Shown: positions 11,018 through 23,600 of the stretch, in pieces
Position numbering within the stretch: the stretch's first letter is position 1
Layout: every line of letters begins with the position of its first letter
DNA from: Trichobilharzia regenti
Taxonomy: Eukaryota; Platyhelminthes; Trematoda; Strigeidida; Schistosomatidae
DNA: 64,000 bases
Reading direction: 5' to 3'
NCBI GenBank assembly: GCA_944472135.2
Contig: OX235265.1
Span: 87,700,984-87,764,983, forward strand
The notes under the pieces: generated by a model
What the model was told of the DNA's origin: nothing
Database searches by the model: none
Seen by the model: the letters and a program-made list of their open reading frames with translations, nothing else
Translations under genes and position numbers: made by a program

Positions 11018-12861
11018 CTATGAGTGTTGATTGTTAGCAACTCTCGAGACTTTGGTTCAACTTCTATTTGAAGGTAAGCATCAGCAAGGTCAATTTTTGC
11101 AAAACATTTACCACCATTAAGTTTGACGAATAAGTCTTCTTGAATTGGTAATGGATAAGCATGATCCTCTAGAGCATCATTTAACCCAGTTGAGAAATCT
11201 GCACACAGGCGAATGGAACCATTTGCTTTGCGTACAACAACTATAGGGGCAGCCCAGGGCGAATACGTTACTGGTTTGATGACACCCAATGCTTCCAGTC
11301 TGTCGAGTTCATTCTCAACCAATGTGACAGCAGCATACGGAACTGGACGTTTTGGACGAAAAACTGGCTTCGCGTTTGGCTTTAGAGACAAAACAACTTG
11401 GGTAAATTTGCAGCAACCAAGTTTGTCCTGGAAGACAGAAGCGTGCTTTTGACGCAGGCGTTGCAAGAGAGACTGATCAGATACATGTCCGGGAACAACG
11501 TTGTGTGGTGAGGACGAAACATTAGAGCATACTGAATTTAATGGTACATTGAAGATATGGAGCTTGTCTAACCAGTCAAGACCAAGCAAATTCAAATCAT
11601 GGTAGTTTGTGACGTAACATACACCATTGAACTGATGCTCACCAAACTGAACCTGGCAATTTATCTCACCCACGAGTTTCAGTATATCTCCAGAGGCATT
11701 CTTAGCGACATGCTCGGTCGGCAGAATCTGTGGGCACCCAAGTTTGCGCCACGTAGTTCGGGAAATTAAGGTGATATCTGATGCCGTATCCAACTGAAGA
11801 CGAATATGTTTGCCGTTAATACCTAGTGTAATGTACTTACGTTTGCTGGCGAAATCGACTTTGGAAGTTGTGAAAATGGTCTGTACTCGAGGAGATTGTT
11901 TCGGCTTGAAACGACTACTTCTGTTCCTCACCGAAGAATTTTTCTGCGGTGGACAGTAACCCTCTTTATGTCCAAAACGGTGACAATTACGGCATTTATG
12001 TTTCTTGAAAGGACAGAGCTTGACAAAATGCCACGAACCACAGTGCCAGCACACTGAAGGAGGTTTAGCTGAATTCTGAGACTGACGTGCTGTGTGCTTA
12101 ACGGTGATCGGAGGACTTTTCACTGTGTTAATTGAACCAAATTCAGACGACTGTCGTTTGCACTCCACCATAGCAGTATCGTGCTTCAAGTTGATTAAGC
12201 GTTGGCATTCTGCTGTCACCATTTGTAAAGTCATTTTCGGGTCTTGTTCCACGAGTGACAGAAGTCGAGTTCTTATGTCAGTATCTTCTGGGTTCTTCAA
12301 CCCACAAATAAAAATCAAACACTTGAACTGATCTGATGTCATTTCGTGTGGTTTGAACCTTTCGCATTCCTTGTTCACTTTGCCAGCGTAAGTGACATAA
12401 TCATCGGAAGGCATTTTTGTCAACTGAAAACATTGATACCGAATATTAAACATGGATGACTGTTCACCAAAGATTTGTGATAAAACGGTGACTGTCTCAT
12501 CGAATGATAACTCACGTGGGTTCTTGGGCAGAATGAAGTTAACATATCTGTTGTGCTCAACAGTACCAAGTTTTCTTAGTAACAATCGGACTTTGGCAGC
12601 ATCATCAAACATGTAGCATTCAATACGGAAAACGTCTTCGTAACGATTGAACCATGCATCAAATACGAGACCAGATATTGGGTCGTAGTTGAACTCACTG
12701 ATGGAATTTGAGATGCTTTCATATTTGTCTGAATGAGATGTTGATGGAACTTGAATGGACAGCTTCTGAGTGAGAGCTTCGATTAATTTTAGTTGAGCTG
12801 CTTCATTCTGAACTTGCTGCTGCTGCAAGATAGATTTGAGATCGTCCAGAGAGATAGACAT
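11018..12861 (-). CDS. Gypsy Gag-Pol, 5' part: Gag, protease, RT start
   Basis: The ORF opens at MSISLDDLKSILQQQQ, about 120 bp inside the 5' LTR. Residues 1-240 are a Gag capsid-like region (FDAWFNRYEDVFRIE). CCHC-type knuckles follow at about 270-305 (CWHCGSWHFVKLCPF, CRNCHRFGHKEGYC). A retropepsin site LQLDTASDITLISR lies near residue 355 (D-T-A core). The RT begins near 475 (FRPKRPVPYAAVTLVE) and continues through PWAAPIVVVRKANGSIR and KIDLADAYLQIEVE, the first catalytic aspartate. The frame is then lost at about 11016-11020, where a G appears to be missing from a G run; the next 12 residues are out of frame and end in a stop at 10981. Gag and Pol share one frame. Confidence 0.85.
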
Positions 12862-12904
12862 TGTAATTGGGTTGTAATTAACACAGTCAAAAATGTTCTA
12901 TAGC

Positions 12905-12981
12905 TGCGCTGAACAGAATAAAACCCGTCGTCGCTTGCTTGTTATAACTGCAATGAATTAAGGTAAACCCCGTCGCCAATT
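12905..12981 (-). promoter_or_regulatory. Primer-binding region with duplicated LTR terminus
   Basis: On the minus strand the 5' LTR is followed by AATTGGCGACGGGGTTTACC, the expected primer-binding position. Within 40 bp an imperfect second copy of the LTR end plus PBS-like sequence follows (GCAGTTATAACA then GCGACGACGGGTTTT). The primer tRNA was not identified. Confidence 0.5.
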
Positions 12982-13337
12982 TGTTATAACTGTAGGGAAT
13001 TAAATGAGGACGTTGTCGCCTTGTTCTGTCTGCGCCTGACTAATCTGCCTATCTGCTTGTGGTACCTTCCGATTCAGTGAAGCACGCAAATATCAAAAGA
13101 CAAAGACTGGCCTGTGATTGTATATTGTAGTACAACAACTACGACGAAGAACTTATTTAGGAAAACAACACATGGTATTTATATATTTTTACAACAAAAC
13201 AGACAGCTAACAGCATTTGAAATAATTGATCGTAATAATGAATAACAAAGTGCGTGGGAAATGATGATATACCATTTATGCGAGATTAACAGCCGTTGAA
13301 ATAATTGATCAATAGCAAAGTGCGTGGGATCCTATCA
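12982..13337 (-). repeat. 5' LTR of the gypsy element
   Basis: On the minus strand it begins TGATAGGATCCC and ends TTATAACA (TG...CA). It contains TATATAAATACC, a TATA-like box, and an internal duplication of about 45 bp sharing GAAATAATTGATC and AAAGTGCGTGGGA. It would provide promoter and poly(A) functions for the element. Confidence 0.92.
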
Positions 13338-13342
13338 ATAAT

Positions 13343-13700
<358 letters not shown>

Positions 13701-13792
13701 AAGTATAATTACAACTGTACATCCTCTGAAGATGATTTCGTCGATAAAGAAAATTTTCTTCACTGAACCTGTCTTATTTTCTTCATGACTCA

Positions 13793-13910
13793 ATCAAGAA
13801 GAGAGCATAAATAAATCAAATTGGTTTACACTAGCTCGTAAAAACGATACTAGACATCGAATATTGATATAAGAATAAAACCTAGGTACTGTGGTAGAGT
13901 AGTAAAGCTT
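13793..13910 (+). repeat. Mosaic of two dispersed repeats
   Basis: 13793-13863 matches 58143-58225 in inverse orientation (shared TTGGTTTACACTAGCTCGTA). 13868-13905 matches 29654-29695 (GATATAAGAATAAAACC...ACTGTGGTAGAGT), the 5' extension of an inserted PLE. Confidence 0.6.
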
Positions 13911-14229
13911 TGCAATATCATTCGCCGAAAATTCGAAATGCTGACTGTAAGTAGAAATTCTCTGAAGACAATATCTAAAAAGGCAATGAAAGTTTTACCA
14001 ATAAACCATTCAGCTGAGGGAAGACAACTGCATCAATCTGTTTAAATTCACCGAGTAATCTGCTTTTAGGATTAAGCTTTTGTTGGTTTAGACTTTCACA
14101 TTAAGAGTACATTACCGAAAATATCATACTGTGTGTAGCTAAATCTATAGATTTCAAAAGTGCATAACCACATGTGAGCACGCGCAATTAAAAAAACCCC
14201 CAAAAGTTGAAATCACAAAATAAATCTGG

Positions 14230-14235
14230 TTTATT
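14230..14235 (-). terminator. Poly(A) signal of the LRR gene
   Basis: AATAAA on the minus strand lies 193 bp after the stop codon at 14428-14430. It is the first canonical hexamer in that orientation that I see, which would give a 3' UTR of roughly 215 nt. Confidence 0.6.
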
Positions 14236-14427
14236 ATTACACAGCATTTGAGTTTTAGAATTATATATGTATATATGAAAACATACATGCTTAATATGTT
14301 TACATTTGTCAATAATTACAATATTATTGTAAGTATATTTAGTTAAATGCAAAAACATTCCGTGGAGTAAACACAACCAGTGCTTATCTTTTCACAGATA
14401 TTTCTTACTGTGATATTTTAATCACAC

Positions 14428-14656
14428 TTATTTACCTTTCTTCCCTTTACCCTTTTTCTTCTTTGGACCAGGTGCTAATCTATGCACCATATCAAATGTA
14501 TCCTGATTAATACGATAATCAATACGTACACCGATTTGTGGTAGTTTAGCATCTTTTCGAAACAGTATACCTTCTAAAATTTGTCTAGCTGCAAGATCAC
14601 CAATATCATTACCGAATAAATCAATTTCTTGAAAATCTTTACTGTGTGATATTATA
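14428..14656 (-). CDS. LRR gene exon 9 (stop codon)
   Basis: Acceptor CTACTTTTCAG completes a Ser codon. It encodes IISHSKDFQEIDLFGNDIGD, an LRR unit, then GVRIDYRINQDTFDMVHRLA and a Lys/Gly tail ending KGKGKKGK with stop TAA. The ORF extends upstream of the acceptor as a hydrophobic signal-like stretch, but that is intron. Confidence 0.85.
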
Positions 14657-17600
14657 CTGAAAAGTAGAATAGTAAAAAGAAGGAATGTAAATTTAAGCAC
14701 AATTCATTATTGTTTTTCATAATTTACATTCAGATGGTGTGCTGTACTGCTCCTTTCCATTTAATAATAATAATAATAGTAATAATAATAATAATAATAA
14801 TTTACTTTATTCCAAAAACAGTACTTGTGACAGAGAATGGAGTTTTCAGCACTAATCACAATATTGCATCTAATTGCCTCAGATTATGAATAAAAATTAA
14901 TCACACAGAAAATTTTCCACATTTACAATAAGGGTAATGTCACAAACATGCAGCATATAAAATGGAAATAATAACAATGATAACAGCTGAGGTAATATAA
15001 TACAAGTGAAAATTACCGTGGGCTTGTTTCACACAGTATTATCGATGCGGTATAGAAATCCTAGCATGTGTAAAATTATTGAATATAATGTTCTCTTTAC
15101 ATGATATGGTGAGGGGAAAAACAAAGATTACAGCAGTCATAGAGATAAATTAGTCTTTGCAATTATGCGAGAGAGAGTAAAACAAAGAAGCAACAGGACC
15201 ATAAATATAATAGAAATAATAAAAGTAAAACTTGAAGGTATATAAGGATGGATGGAGGAAATTGTTTACTTACTAGATGAAAAAAGGTTAGTTAATTCTT
15301 GCCTGACACTATTTTCATCACATAAAATACGTGCCAAGTATGGTATCATAGAATTCTCATACTTATACGTGCGAGCATACAGTTTTCTGAAGTTACTCCT
15401 TGTTCTACTTGAGGAGATGCAAGGTGAAAGCTGAGGGTAAAGTGGATGCTCCAAGTCAGACAAAATCCCTTTAGCAAATTTATTGCACGAAGTCAAGTGC
15501 CTATCGACAACGATGTTAACTATGTGGTCCACTGGGACACCACTCACCCTACTGACCGTCTTCAGCACTCTACGAATTGTGACACAGTCCTTTTTAAGCA
15601 AACCAGGAAAGAATAAGGGTCAACAATAAAGAAGGGTAGGTAGGATGCAAGAGTTTATGAATTGTAAGAGGAGGAGTTGATTTATACCTGAGTGCCTTAA
15701 CTACTTAGTGTAAAATGTCAGGCGGGATATTTTACTGGAGATCGTTATGACATGGGAAGACCGGGAGAGATCAGAAGAGAGAATAAGTCCAAGATACCTA
15801 ATTTCTGATTTGATTCCTATATCATTGTCGTCAATCTTACAAATGTCATGAGAATCGATGACTTCTTTTAACTGTCTTTTACATCTTAAGCTGAAATTAA
15901 CGGTTTGACATTTAGAAGGATTCAGTTTAAGACCGTTAGACTGAGACCATTTACTGACTCCCGACAGAAAGCTATTTATTGTGGTACAATCTAGCTGAAA
16001 GTTAACAACCGTTGAAACTGTTAAATCATCAGCGTACACCACAAAGTTGATTTCATCTGAGTGAGGCAAGTCTTGTAAGAAGAAAGGACAGCGCCTTGAG
16101 GGACACCAGCTTCAGTAGACAATGAAGTGGTGTACTGTTTACTTTCTGAGAAATAGAAATGTAACCAGTTAACAGCCCAACATTCTGTTTGACTAGCAGC
16201 AAGTTTATTTAATAAGATGTCCCTAGGGACCGAGTCAAAAGCAGATGTATAGTCTAGGAAGGCACAACGAAAGAATTTAGCCCCCTTGTCCAGACCGGAA
16301 GCAATGTAATGATACAAGACCGCAGCTGCATCTAAAGTGCTTCTACTGTGCTTATAGGCAAATTGTTTAGGGTCATTAAAGGATTTAAGCGAAGGTACAA
16401 GACTAAGTAAAAGTAATTTCTCCATAGTTTTCAAAAAAGGAGAGGTAATAGCAATGGGTCTAAATTTGACACATGCTCCAGTAGATGATTTAGGTATAGG
16501 TACAACTTTATTGTCCTTCCAAACGGCAGGTGCAATATTACTGGAAAAAGATTTGTTAAATAGATCAGTTAGACGGTGACACAGAATATCAGAACATTAA
16601 AAAAAATAATACTAGGTACATAATCTGGACCTAAGCTCTGGGAAGGGTTTAGAGACTTGAGGCATTTTTGAACATCACTTGTGTTAAAACCTGGAAATGG
16701 CCTATTATTAACACTAGTGATGCTGGGAAGCATGGCATTTGACGAAGAGTAAATAAAAGATCAATTAAGAGGTTTTGTTTTATTGATACAGTGAAGAAAT
16801 GATGGCCTGACTAAAACATGAATATTGCAAGTTTCCTCTTAACTCAGTGAGTGGTTCAGTAGTAGAATGCTAAGCACATTGTTACAGGGTTCCCTTCCAG
16901 GTCGATACACTCACTCCTAAATAACCTCGACTAGTCAGTCAGTGGTAAGCCTAGAAAAGAGGAAAGATTGGGTATATGAGGCTAGTAATCACACCTCGTA
17001 AGAGTACCACCTCAAAGCTTACCATATTTGGCCCGTGTTCTAAGTGACAGAGACAATGTTAAGCGCGAAACCTATGACTTGCTTTGTTGTTAATAACATA
17101 ATTTTAGGCTGTTTTATTTCTCTCTTATTTGTATTCTATAGTGAACACCTTCTTAAACATACTTAGCTACCTAAATTATTAACATTGGTTAACTTTTTTG
17201 AATTATTATTATTATATCGTTTAATTCCTAGAGGAACATAGGGCTTCAGCTGCGCGTTTCTATTGCGTTCGGTTCTCTGCCAACGTTTTCACCTGGCTCC
17301 AAGTCTGCCCACATGTTTTCATCTCTTCACATGACCTCCTCCAAGTCACCCTTGCACTGACGATCAAATCGCCGCTTCCCATCCGGGTTTCACTCGAGCG
17401 ATGGCTTGTCTAGTGATGTCACTTGTTGGTTTCCTCACAGTATGGCCAATCCATCTCCATTTCTTCCTGCAGATTTGTTACACAATCGGTTCCTGGTTGC
17501 TTTGCTCCCAGAGATCCCTCCCTGTTGCTGATCTTTTCTGGCCGGCCGCCCGATCTTGAGTATTGAGCGAAGACAACTGTTGATGAAGGTCTGTAGTTTG

Positions 17601-20600
17601 TTTGGGCTGCTCTTTATGACGCGCCAAGTCTCTCATCCGTATAGTAAGTAGCACTGACTTCACATTGGAGTTGAAAATCCGGATCTTATTTTCATTTTCA
17701 TGCTGAGTACTGTTGACCTGCACAGACTTAAGAGTAATGAAAGCTTGTCTTGCTTTTCCGATTCTGGCTTTGATATCCTTGTCACTTCCGTCCGCCTGTA
17801 GTTGAAACGATGCTTCCCAGGTAGGTGGGTAGGGGAAGGAGGTTGTTTCTTTCAGGTTCCTCCCATTTATGCCTGCTGATTGTTGTCTGTCGTTGTTGTT
17901 GCTATTGGTGTTGGCCAGGAATTTTCATCACCTCTGTTTTCTCTATGTTCACCTGAATTCCTATCTTCTCTGGAGGCTTCTTCTGCCAGTTTGTCGCTTT
18001 TGACTTGCATATCTTCCAGTTTGTGGGAAATCAGACATATACATGTTATCGGCGAAGTCCAGATCCCCCAAGTTTTTTGTGTGAGTCCACTTTACTCCTG
18101 TTTCTTCGCTGTCTGTCGCATTATCCGATCTACTGCAATCAGGAAGATCATTGGTGATAGTAGGCAGCTTTGTCTCACTTCCGTCCTCACTTCGAAGACT
18201 TCCGTAAGTTTCCCGTTGTGGATTACTTGGCATGCAGCATTGTCGTACAATTGTTGGATGAGATGTATAATTGTCGATGGCACCCCACAGTAGTAGCGAA
18301 GTAGTTGCCAAATCACCTCTCGATCGGCGCTGTCTGTCGAAGGCCTTTTCAAAGTCGATGAAGTTGAGATAGAGAGGTGACTGACGGCCATTCCAAGCTT
18401 TGTTCAATGATGATCCGTAGAGTGGTGATTTGATCGATGCATGATTTGTTTCTCCTGAATCCAGCTTGTTCCAGTCGAAGTTTTTCATCCAGGTTGGCGT
18501 GTTTGATTCTCCCCAGGATGATGCGGCTTAGTATTTTGCTTGGGATGGAGAATAATTCCACGCCAGTTTTTGCATTGACTTAAGTCTCCTTTCTTTGGTA
18601 GTTTGAATAAGTATCCGTTCTTCCAATCCTCGGGTACTTTGCCCTCTTTCCACACCTTCTCCAGTAACGGCGTCATCAAGTCCGGTGTTGTCTCTGGGTC
18701 CATTTTCAATGCTTCTGCTGCGATTCCATCTGGTCCTGCTGCTTCCCCAGCTTTTAGCATCTTGATTGCATTCAGGACTTCTGATTTCGTCGGGGGGTTG
18801 ATGTTCACTGGTAGTTCTGCTTCCGTTGTTGGTATTGTTGGGCGCGTTGTAGGTGGCGGTCGATTTAGAAGTCTTTTGAAGTGTTCAGCCCAGTATTTTC
18901 TTTGCTCCACCTCTTTGGTGATTGACTTTCAATTGTCATCCTTTACTGGCTTAATCTGTGTTGAACTTTTGCCCGATAGGTGCCTAGTTGTTTGGTAGAG
19001 TGTGGCGAGGTATCCTTTGCCTGCAGCTTGTTCTGCTTCGTTTGCCATGGTTTCATAATACTTTCTTTTGTCTTCCCTGGCACTCCTCTTCACTCTTTTG
19101 TTCAGTGTATTGTAGCTTGCATTCAGCTCCTGTTTTTGTTGCTCGTCAGTGCACTGGATAATCTTTTGTTTCACTATCCTTCTCTCTTCTATTAGTTTCC
19201 AAGTGTCCGTAGTGAGCCACTGTTTGTCCTGTCTCTTTTTTCTGCCTAGAATTTCTATGCAGGTTTGACTCCACACCGTTTTCAAGTTGTCCCAGTGCTT
19301 TCGGACGCCGACCTCTTCGCTAGTGTTGATTTGTGTCCCGGCTTTGTCCCTTATGCTTGCAATGAAGATGTCCTTTGTAGCTTGGTCCTTCAGTTTTTGA
19401 GTGCTGAACTTAGCTTTTGGTCTGTCTCCAGCTCCTGTTTCCCTGAAAGCTTTTAATTTGATTTGGATTGTCCCTTGTATGAGATAGTGGTCTGAGCCAA
19501 CGTCTGCTCCTCTTCTTACTTTTGTGTCCAGTGGGCTGCACCTCCACTTCCTTGAGATTGAGATGGAGTCAGTTTGGTTTCTTGTCCGCCCATCTGGTGA
19601 CACCCATGTAGCCTTGTGGGTATCCTTGTGTCTGTATACACTGCCACAAATCACTAGTTCATTGAAGGCTCAGAAGTCAGCGAGGAGTTCTCCATTTTCA
19701 TTCATTTCTCCGAGAGCTTCTCTACCCATGATGAGTTTCCTTCCTGTGTTGTCTGATCCCAGTTTGGCGTTCATGTCTCCCATTAGTATTTTAATGTCGC
19801 CAGCTGGAGTATTGTCCATTGTTGCCTGTAATTGTCTGTAGAATTCTTCTTTCTTTTCGGGATCTGCATTGTTTGTGGGAGCGTAACATTGTATGATTGA
19901 CACTTTCCTTCCTTTGGATTTGAATCTGGCGGCGAGATCGCCTCCCATTGCATCAGGGCCTTTGTTTCCGTTGGTGACATCATGATAGCCACGCCTTCGG
20001 TGTGCGTGTGGTTATCTTCTGGGTGACCTGAGTAGATCACTGACTCACCCGTTGACAATTTGTTGAGTCCATTCCCGTTCCATCTGCTTTCACATATTCC
20101 CAGTACTTGGATTCCGTATCTTTTCATCTTGTTTGCGATCTGGGCAGCTTTGCCAATCTCGTACATGGTGCGGACGTTCCATGTCCCCACACGGACTTTT
20201 TCTTTTGGTGCGAAGAGATTCATCGTACTGAAGTTTCTCTAGCAATTTTGTTTGCAGGGTGGGGTTGCTAGCCTCACGCCTGAGAAAGCGATTGTTACAT
20301 TGAAAAATAGTTTAGAGAGAAGCGACCTTGTGGGTTGCTCCCCTTAAAATCGGAAAACAAGGGATAAAACAATCAGAACAACACCAACAAAAGGAAAATA
20401 ATTCACAGAAAAAAGGGCGAAAGGTGACAACAACAATACATTATAACAACAGTTAACGAAAATGATAGCAAAACCGTACTTTTTTGTACTTTACTCTATT
20501 CCATCTTTTGTGTATCTACTGGTCCCGACTATATTATCCCTATGAGTATAACAAAATTGTCCTGTCATTAACCATCATGTAATATTAGTTTTGTGGCTCG

Positions 20601-23600
20601 TAATTTGTTCGGGGATATTAACTGACAATCTTGGTTGTGAATGCCATTATCACCATCTTAAAATTTTGTATTATTCAGGATTACTTATGCTACCACTACA
20701 AACACCGCATTAGAGCCGACAATAAAAAACCCTGAAATGTTTATTTTATGATTGTTTAGTGTTGTTCAGTCAAACTAACTGATCATCTTAGCGATAAGCA
20801 TTCTTAAATATCATTTCATAACTTCTTGTGTGATCATAGTTTTACTGTCGCCACGCATAACTTCCACTACCCAATACTGAGATATTATTTATTATGTTGT
20901 TTATTTCCTTTCTAATTCTCGGTATTTTTCTCATTTTTTTGTTATTTTTTGTCATTTCTTTGTTTTTGTTGTTGTTGTTTTAATATTTATTTTTTGAAGT
21001 ACTCCTTTTTTAAATGTTTGATAAAATTAGATGCAATATGGTGGATATGTGCTGAAAATTCCACACTGTGTCACTAGTACTGTTTCTGGAATAAAGCAAA
21101 TTATTATTATTATTAAAGCCCGAAGCTATTCGCAATGAATGTGACTAAAAATGCCACTGAAGTTCCGTTATATACACGCATACAGAATGTTCTTATATTA
21201 TCATTGCTCCCTTGGGTTCCTAGTAGAGCATACGGCTTCAACTGCACTTGCCAATTCTGTCTTCTGCTGTACTTTTCCCCTGCATCCATGTTAGTCCACA
21301 CTCTTTCAACTCCTCTTCACACGATCTCCTCCGTGTCACCCTTGCACTGACGTCCAACTCGCCGCTTCCCTTTCGGCCTGGTTTTACTCAAGCAATAGTC
21401 TGACGCGCGATGTCACCCAGCGGCGGCCTCCTCAGCGAGCGAGTGTCCAATCCATCCATATTCACTTTCTCCTGCATATTTGTTGGTTGGCGATTGGTTG
21501 GTTCTTGTTTTGTTTGTTCCCATAGTTTATTGTTGCTGATTCTTTCCGGCCCGGCCATCTGATCTTCAGTATAGATCCAGAGAAGACAGTTGTTGAAGAA
21601 TGTCTGCAACAGACTGTTGGAAATATTCTTTGTGACCCGCCCGCCAAGTTTCTGATCCGTATAGAAGAACTGACTGACTTGACGTTGCTTGTATTGAAAA
21701 TCCGACCGAATTTTGTTGTTGATGTTGAGTGACGAAGATTTCCAGATTGGTTTCAGGTTGATGAATGTGTTTTTCGCTCGCCTTCCCGATTCTTGCTCGA
21801 TTTTACATCCTCGTCCGTTCCGACATCCTGTAGTTGAGACAATGCTCAATGCTAGATAAGTGAGTGAATGAAGTAACCTCTTTCAAATCACTCTTGTAGA
21901 TGGTGATTGGCGCTGGATGTTGCTGCTGTTGTTGTTGGTTGGTTGGTTGGTTATTTTCATAACCTCCGTCTTGTCTATGTTCACCTGGAGTCCTGTCTTC
22001 TGTGGTTGCTTCTTCGACCAGTTTGTCGGTTCTCGCTTATAAGTCTTCGATTTTATGTGACATCAAATATAAATCATCCACACGCGAAATCCAGGTCTTC
22101 TAAGTTCTTCGCGTCGGTCCAGGATATTCCTGTCTGCTCGTTTCCCACTGTCTGACGCATAATCCAGTCAGTTCACCACAATTAGGAATATCATTGGTGA
22201 TAATAAACACCCTTGTCTGACTCCTGTGTTTACTCCAAACGCCTCGCTGAGTTTTCCGTTGTGGATCACTTGACATGTTCCGTTGTCGTACAGCTGTTGA
22301 ATGAGGTCGATGAATATTTGGGCCACTGTACGCCAAAGTCCTCGAGTAGTTTCCATATTACTTTGCGGTCAACGCTGTCTGTCGAACGCCTTCTCAAAGT
22401 CTATGAAGTTGAGGTATAGGTTTAATAGCCATTCTATGTTTTGTTCTGTGATGATGATGCGTAGAGTTGCAATTTGGTCAGAAGATGATTCGTCTTTCCT
22501 GAATCCAGCTTGTTCTGGTCGGAGTTCTGCATCTAGTGTGTGTCCTTAATTCTCTCCATGATGATGTGACTCAGGATTTTGCTTGGCGTCGACAGGAGCA
22601 TGATTCCTCGCCCTTCTTTGGTAGTTTCACGAGGTAACCTTTCCTCCAGTCAGTAGGCACCTTTACCTCCTTCCAGACCTTTTGCAATAATGGAGTCAGC
22701 ATGTCTGCCGTAGTCTCTGGGTCCGCTTTTAGGGCTTCAGGGGGTATTCCATCCGGTCCAGCTGCTTTTCCAGCTTTCAGAAGCTTGATTGCATTCAAGA
22801 CGTCAGCTTTCGTTGGAGGATCGGTGTCAACTTGCAGTTGTGTGCGCGCTGTTGTTGGTATTTCAGGACGGGTTGCAGGTGATGGTCGGTTCAAGAGTCC
22901 TTTGAAGTGCTCCGCCCATTGTTTAATCTGTTTTTCTTCCTTGGTAATTGGGTTCTCTTGGCTGTCTTTTATAGGTTTCGCTTGTGTTGATCTCTTCCCG
23001 GATGGAGATTTGGTTATCTGATATAATGTCCTCAGGTCCCTTTTGCCTGCTGCCTTCTCAGCTTCAGTGGCGAGGTTGTCGTAGAATCGTCTTTTGTCCT
23101 TCCTAGCACTTTTCTTCACTTCTTTTTCCAGTGCTGTGTAAGTTGAGCTCAGCGTCTCCTTCTCCTGTCCGTCTTTGCGTTGAATCATTTTCTCTTTCAC
23201 CATTCTCCTCTCCTCTATTAGCTTCCAAGTGTCCGTTGAGAGCCATTCCTTGTCTTGTCTCTTCTTTTTTCCTAGACCCGTTGGACACGTTTCGTTGAAA
23301 ATCACCTTCAGAGAGTTCCAGTGGTCTTCCACGCATGATTCTTCAGTGATGTCTCGTAGTGCTTCCTGATTTGCTCTGACAGTTGCAGTGAAAGTGTCTT
23401 TTGTGGTTGTGTCCTTCTGTAATTGAGTGTTGAACTTGCATTGTGGCCTATCCCCAGCTATCCTCGAGGCTTTTAGCTCCACCTTGAAAGTCCCTTCTAC
23501 TAGATAAAGGTCTGAACCCACATCTGCTCCTCTCCTCGACCTTGTGTCCAGTAGGCTCCTTCTCCAATTTCTTGAAATTGAGATGAAGTCTATTTGGTTT

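Larger units (their letters stand above)
8343..13337 (-). mobile_element. Full-length Ty3/gypsy LTR retrotransposon
   Basis: The 4995-bp element is bounded by two 356-bp LTRs in the same orientation. It is flanked by a perfect 5-bp target duplication ATAAT (8338-8342 and 13338-13342). Gag-Pol lies on the minus strand in the order Gag, CCHC knuckles, protease, RT, RNase H, integrase, which is the Ty3/gypsy order. The LTRs differ at about five positions that I counted (about 1.4%), pointing to a fairly recent insertion. The coding region nonetheless has one frameshift and two nonsense codons, so it is non-autonomous. It may belong with the schistosome Saci-2/3-like gypsy elements, but that is not tested. 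Confidence 0.93.

Noticed and set aside
11213..12331. Plus-strand ORFs within the gypsy element
   Set aside because: Antisense to the Gag-Pol frame and without recognisable motifs.
14428..14700. A 90-residue ORF with a hydrophobic, signal-peptide-like N-terminus
   Set aside because: The hydrophobic part is intron polypyrimidine sequence read through the acceptor at 14657-14658; the real coding part is exon 9 of the LRR gene.
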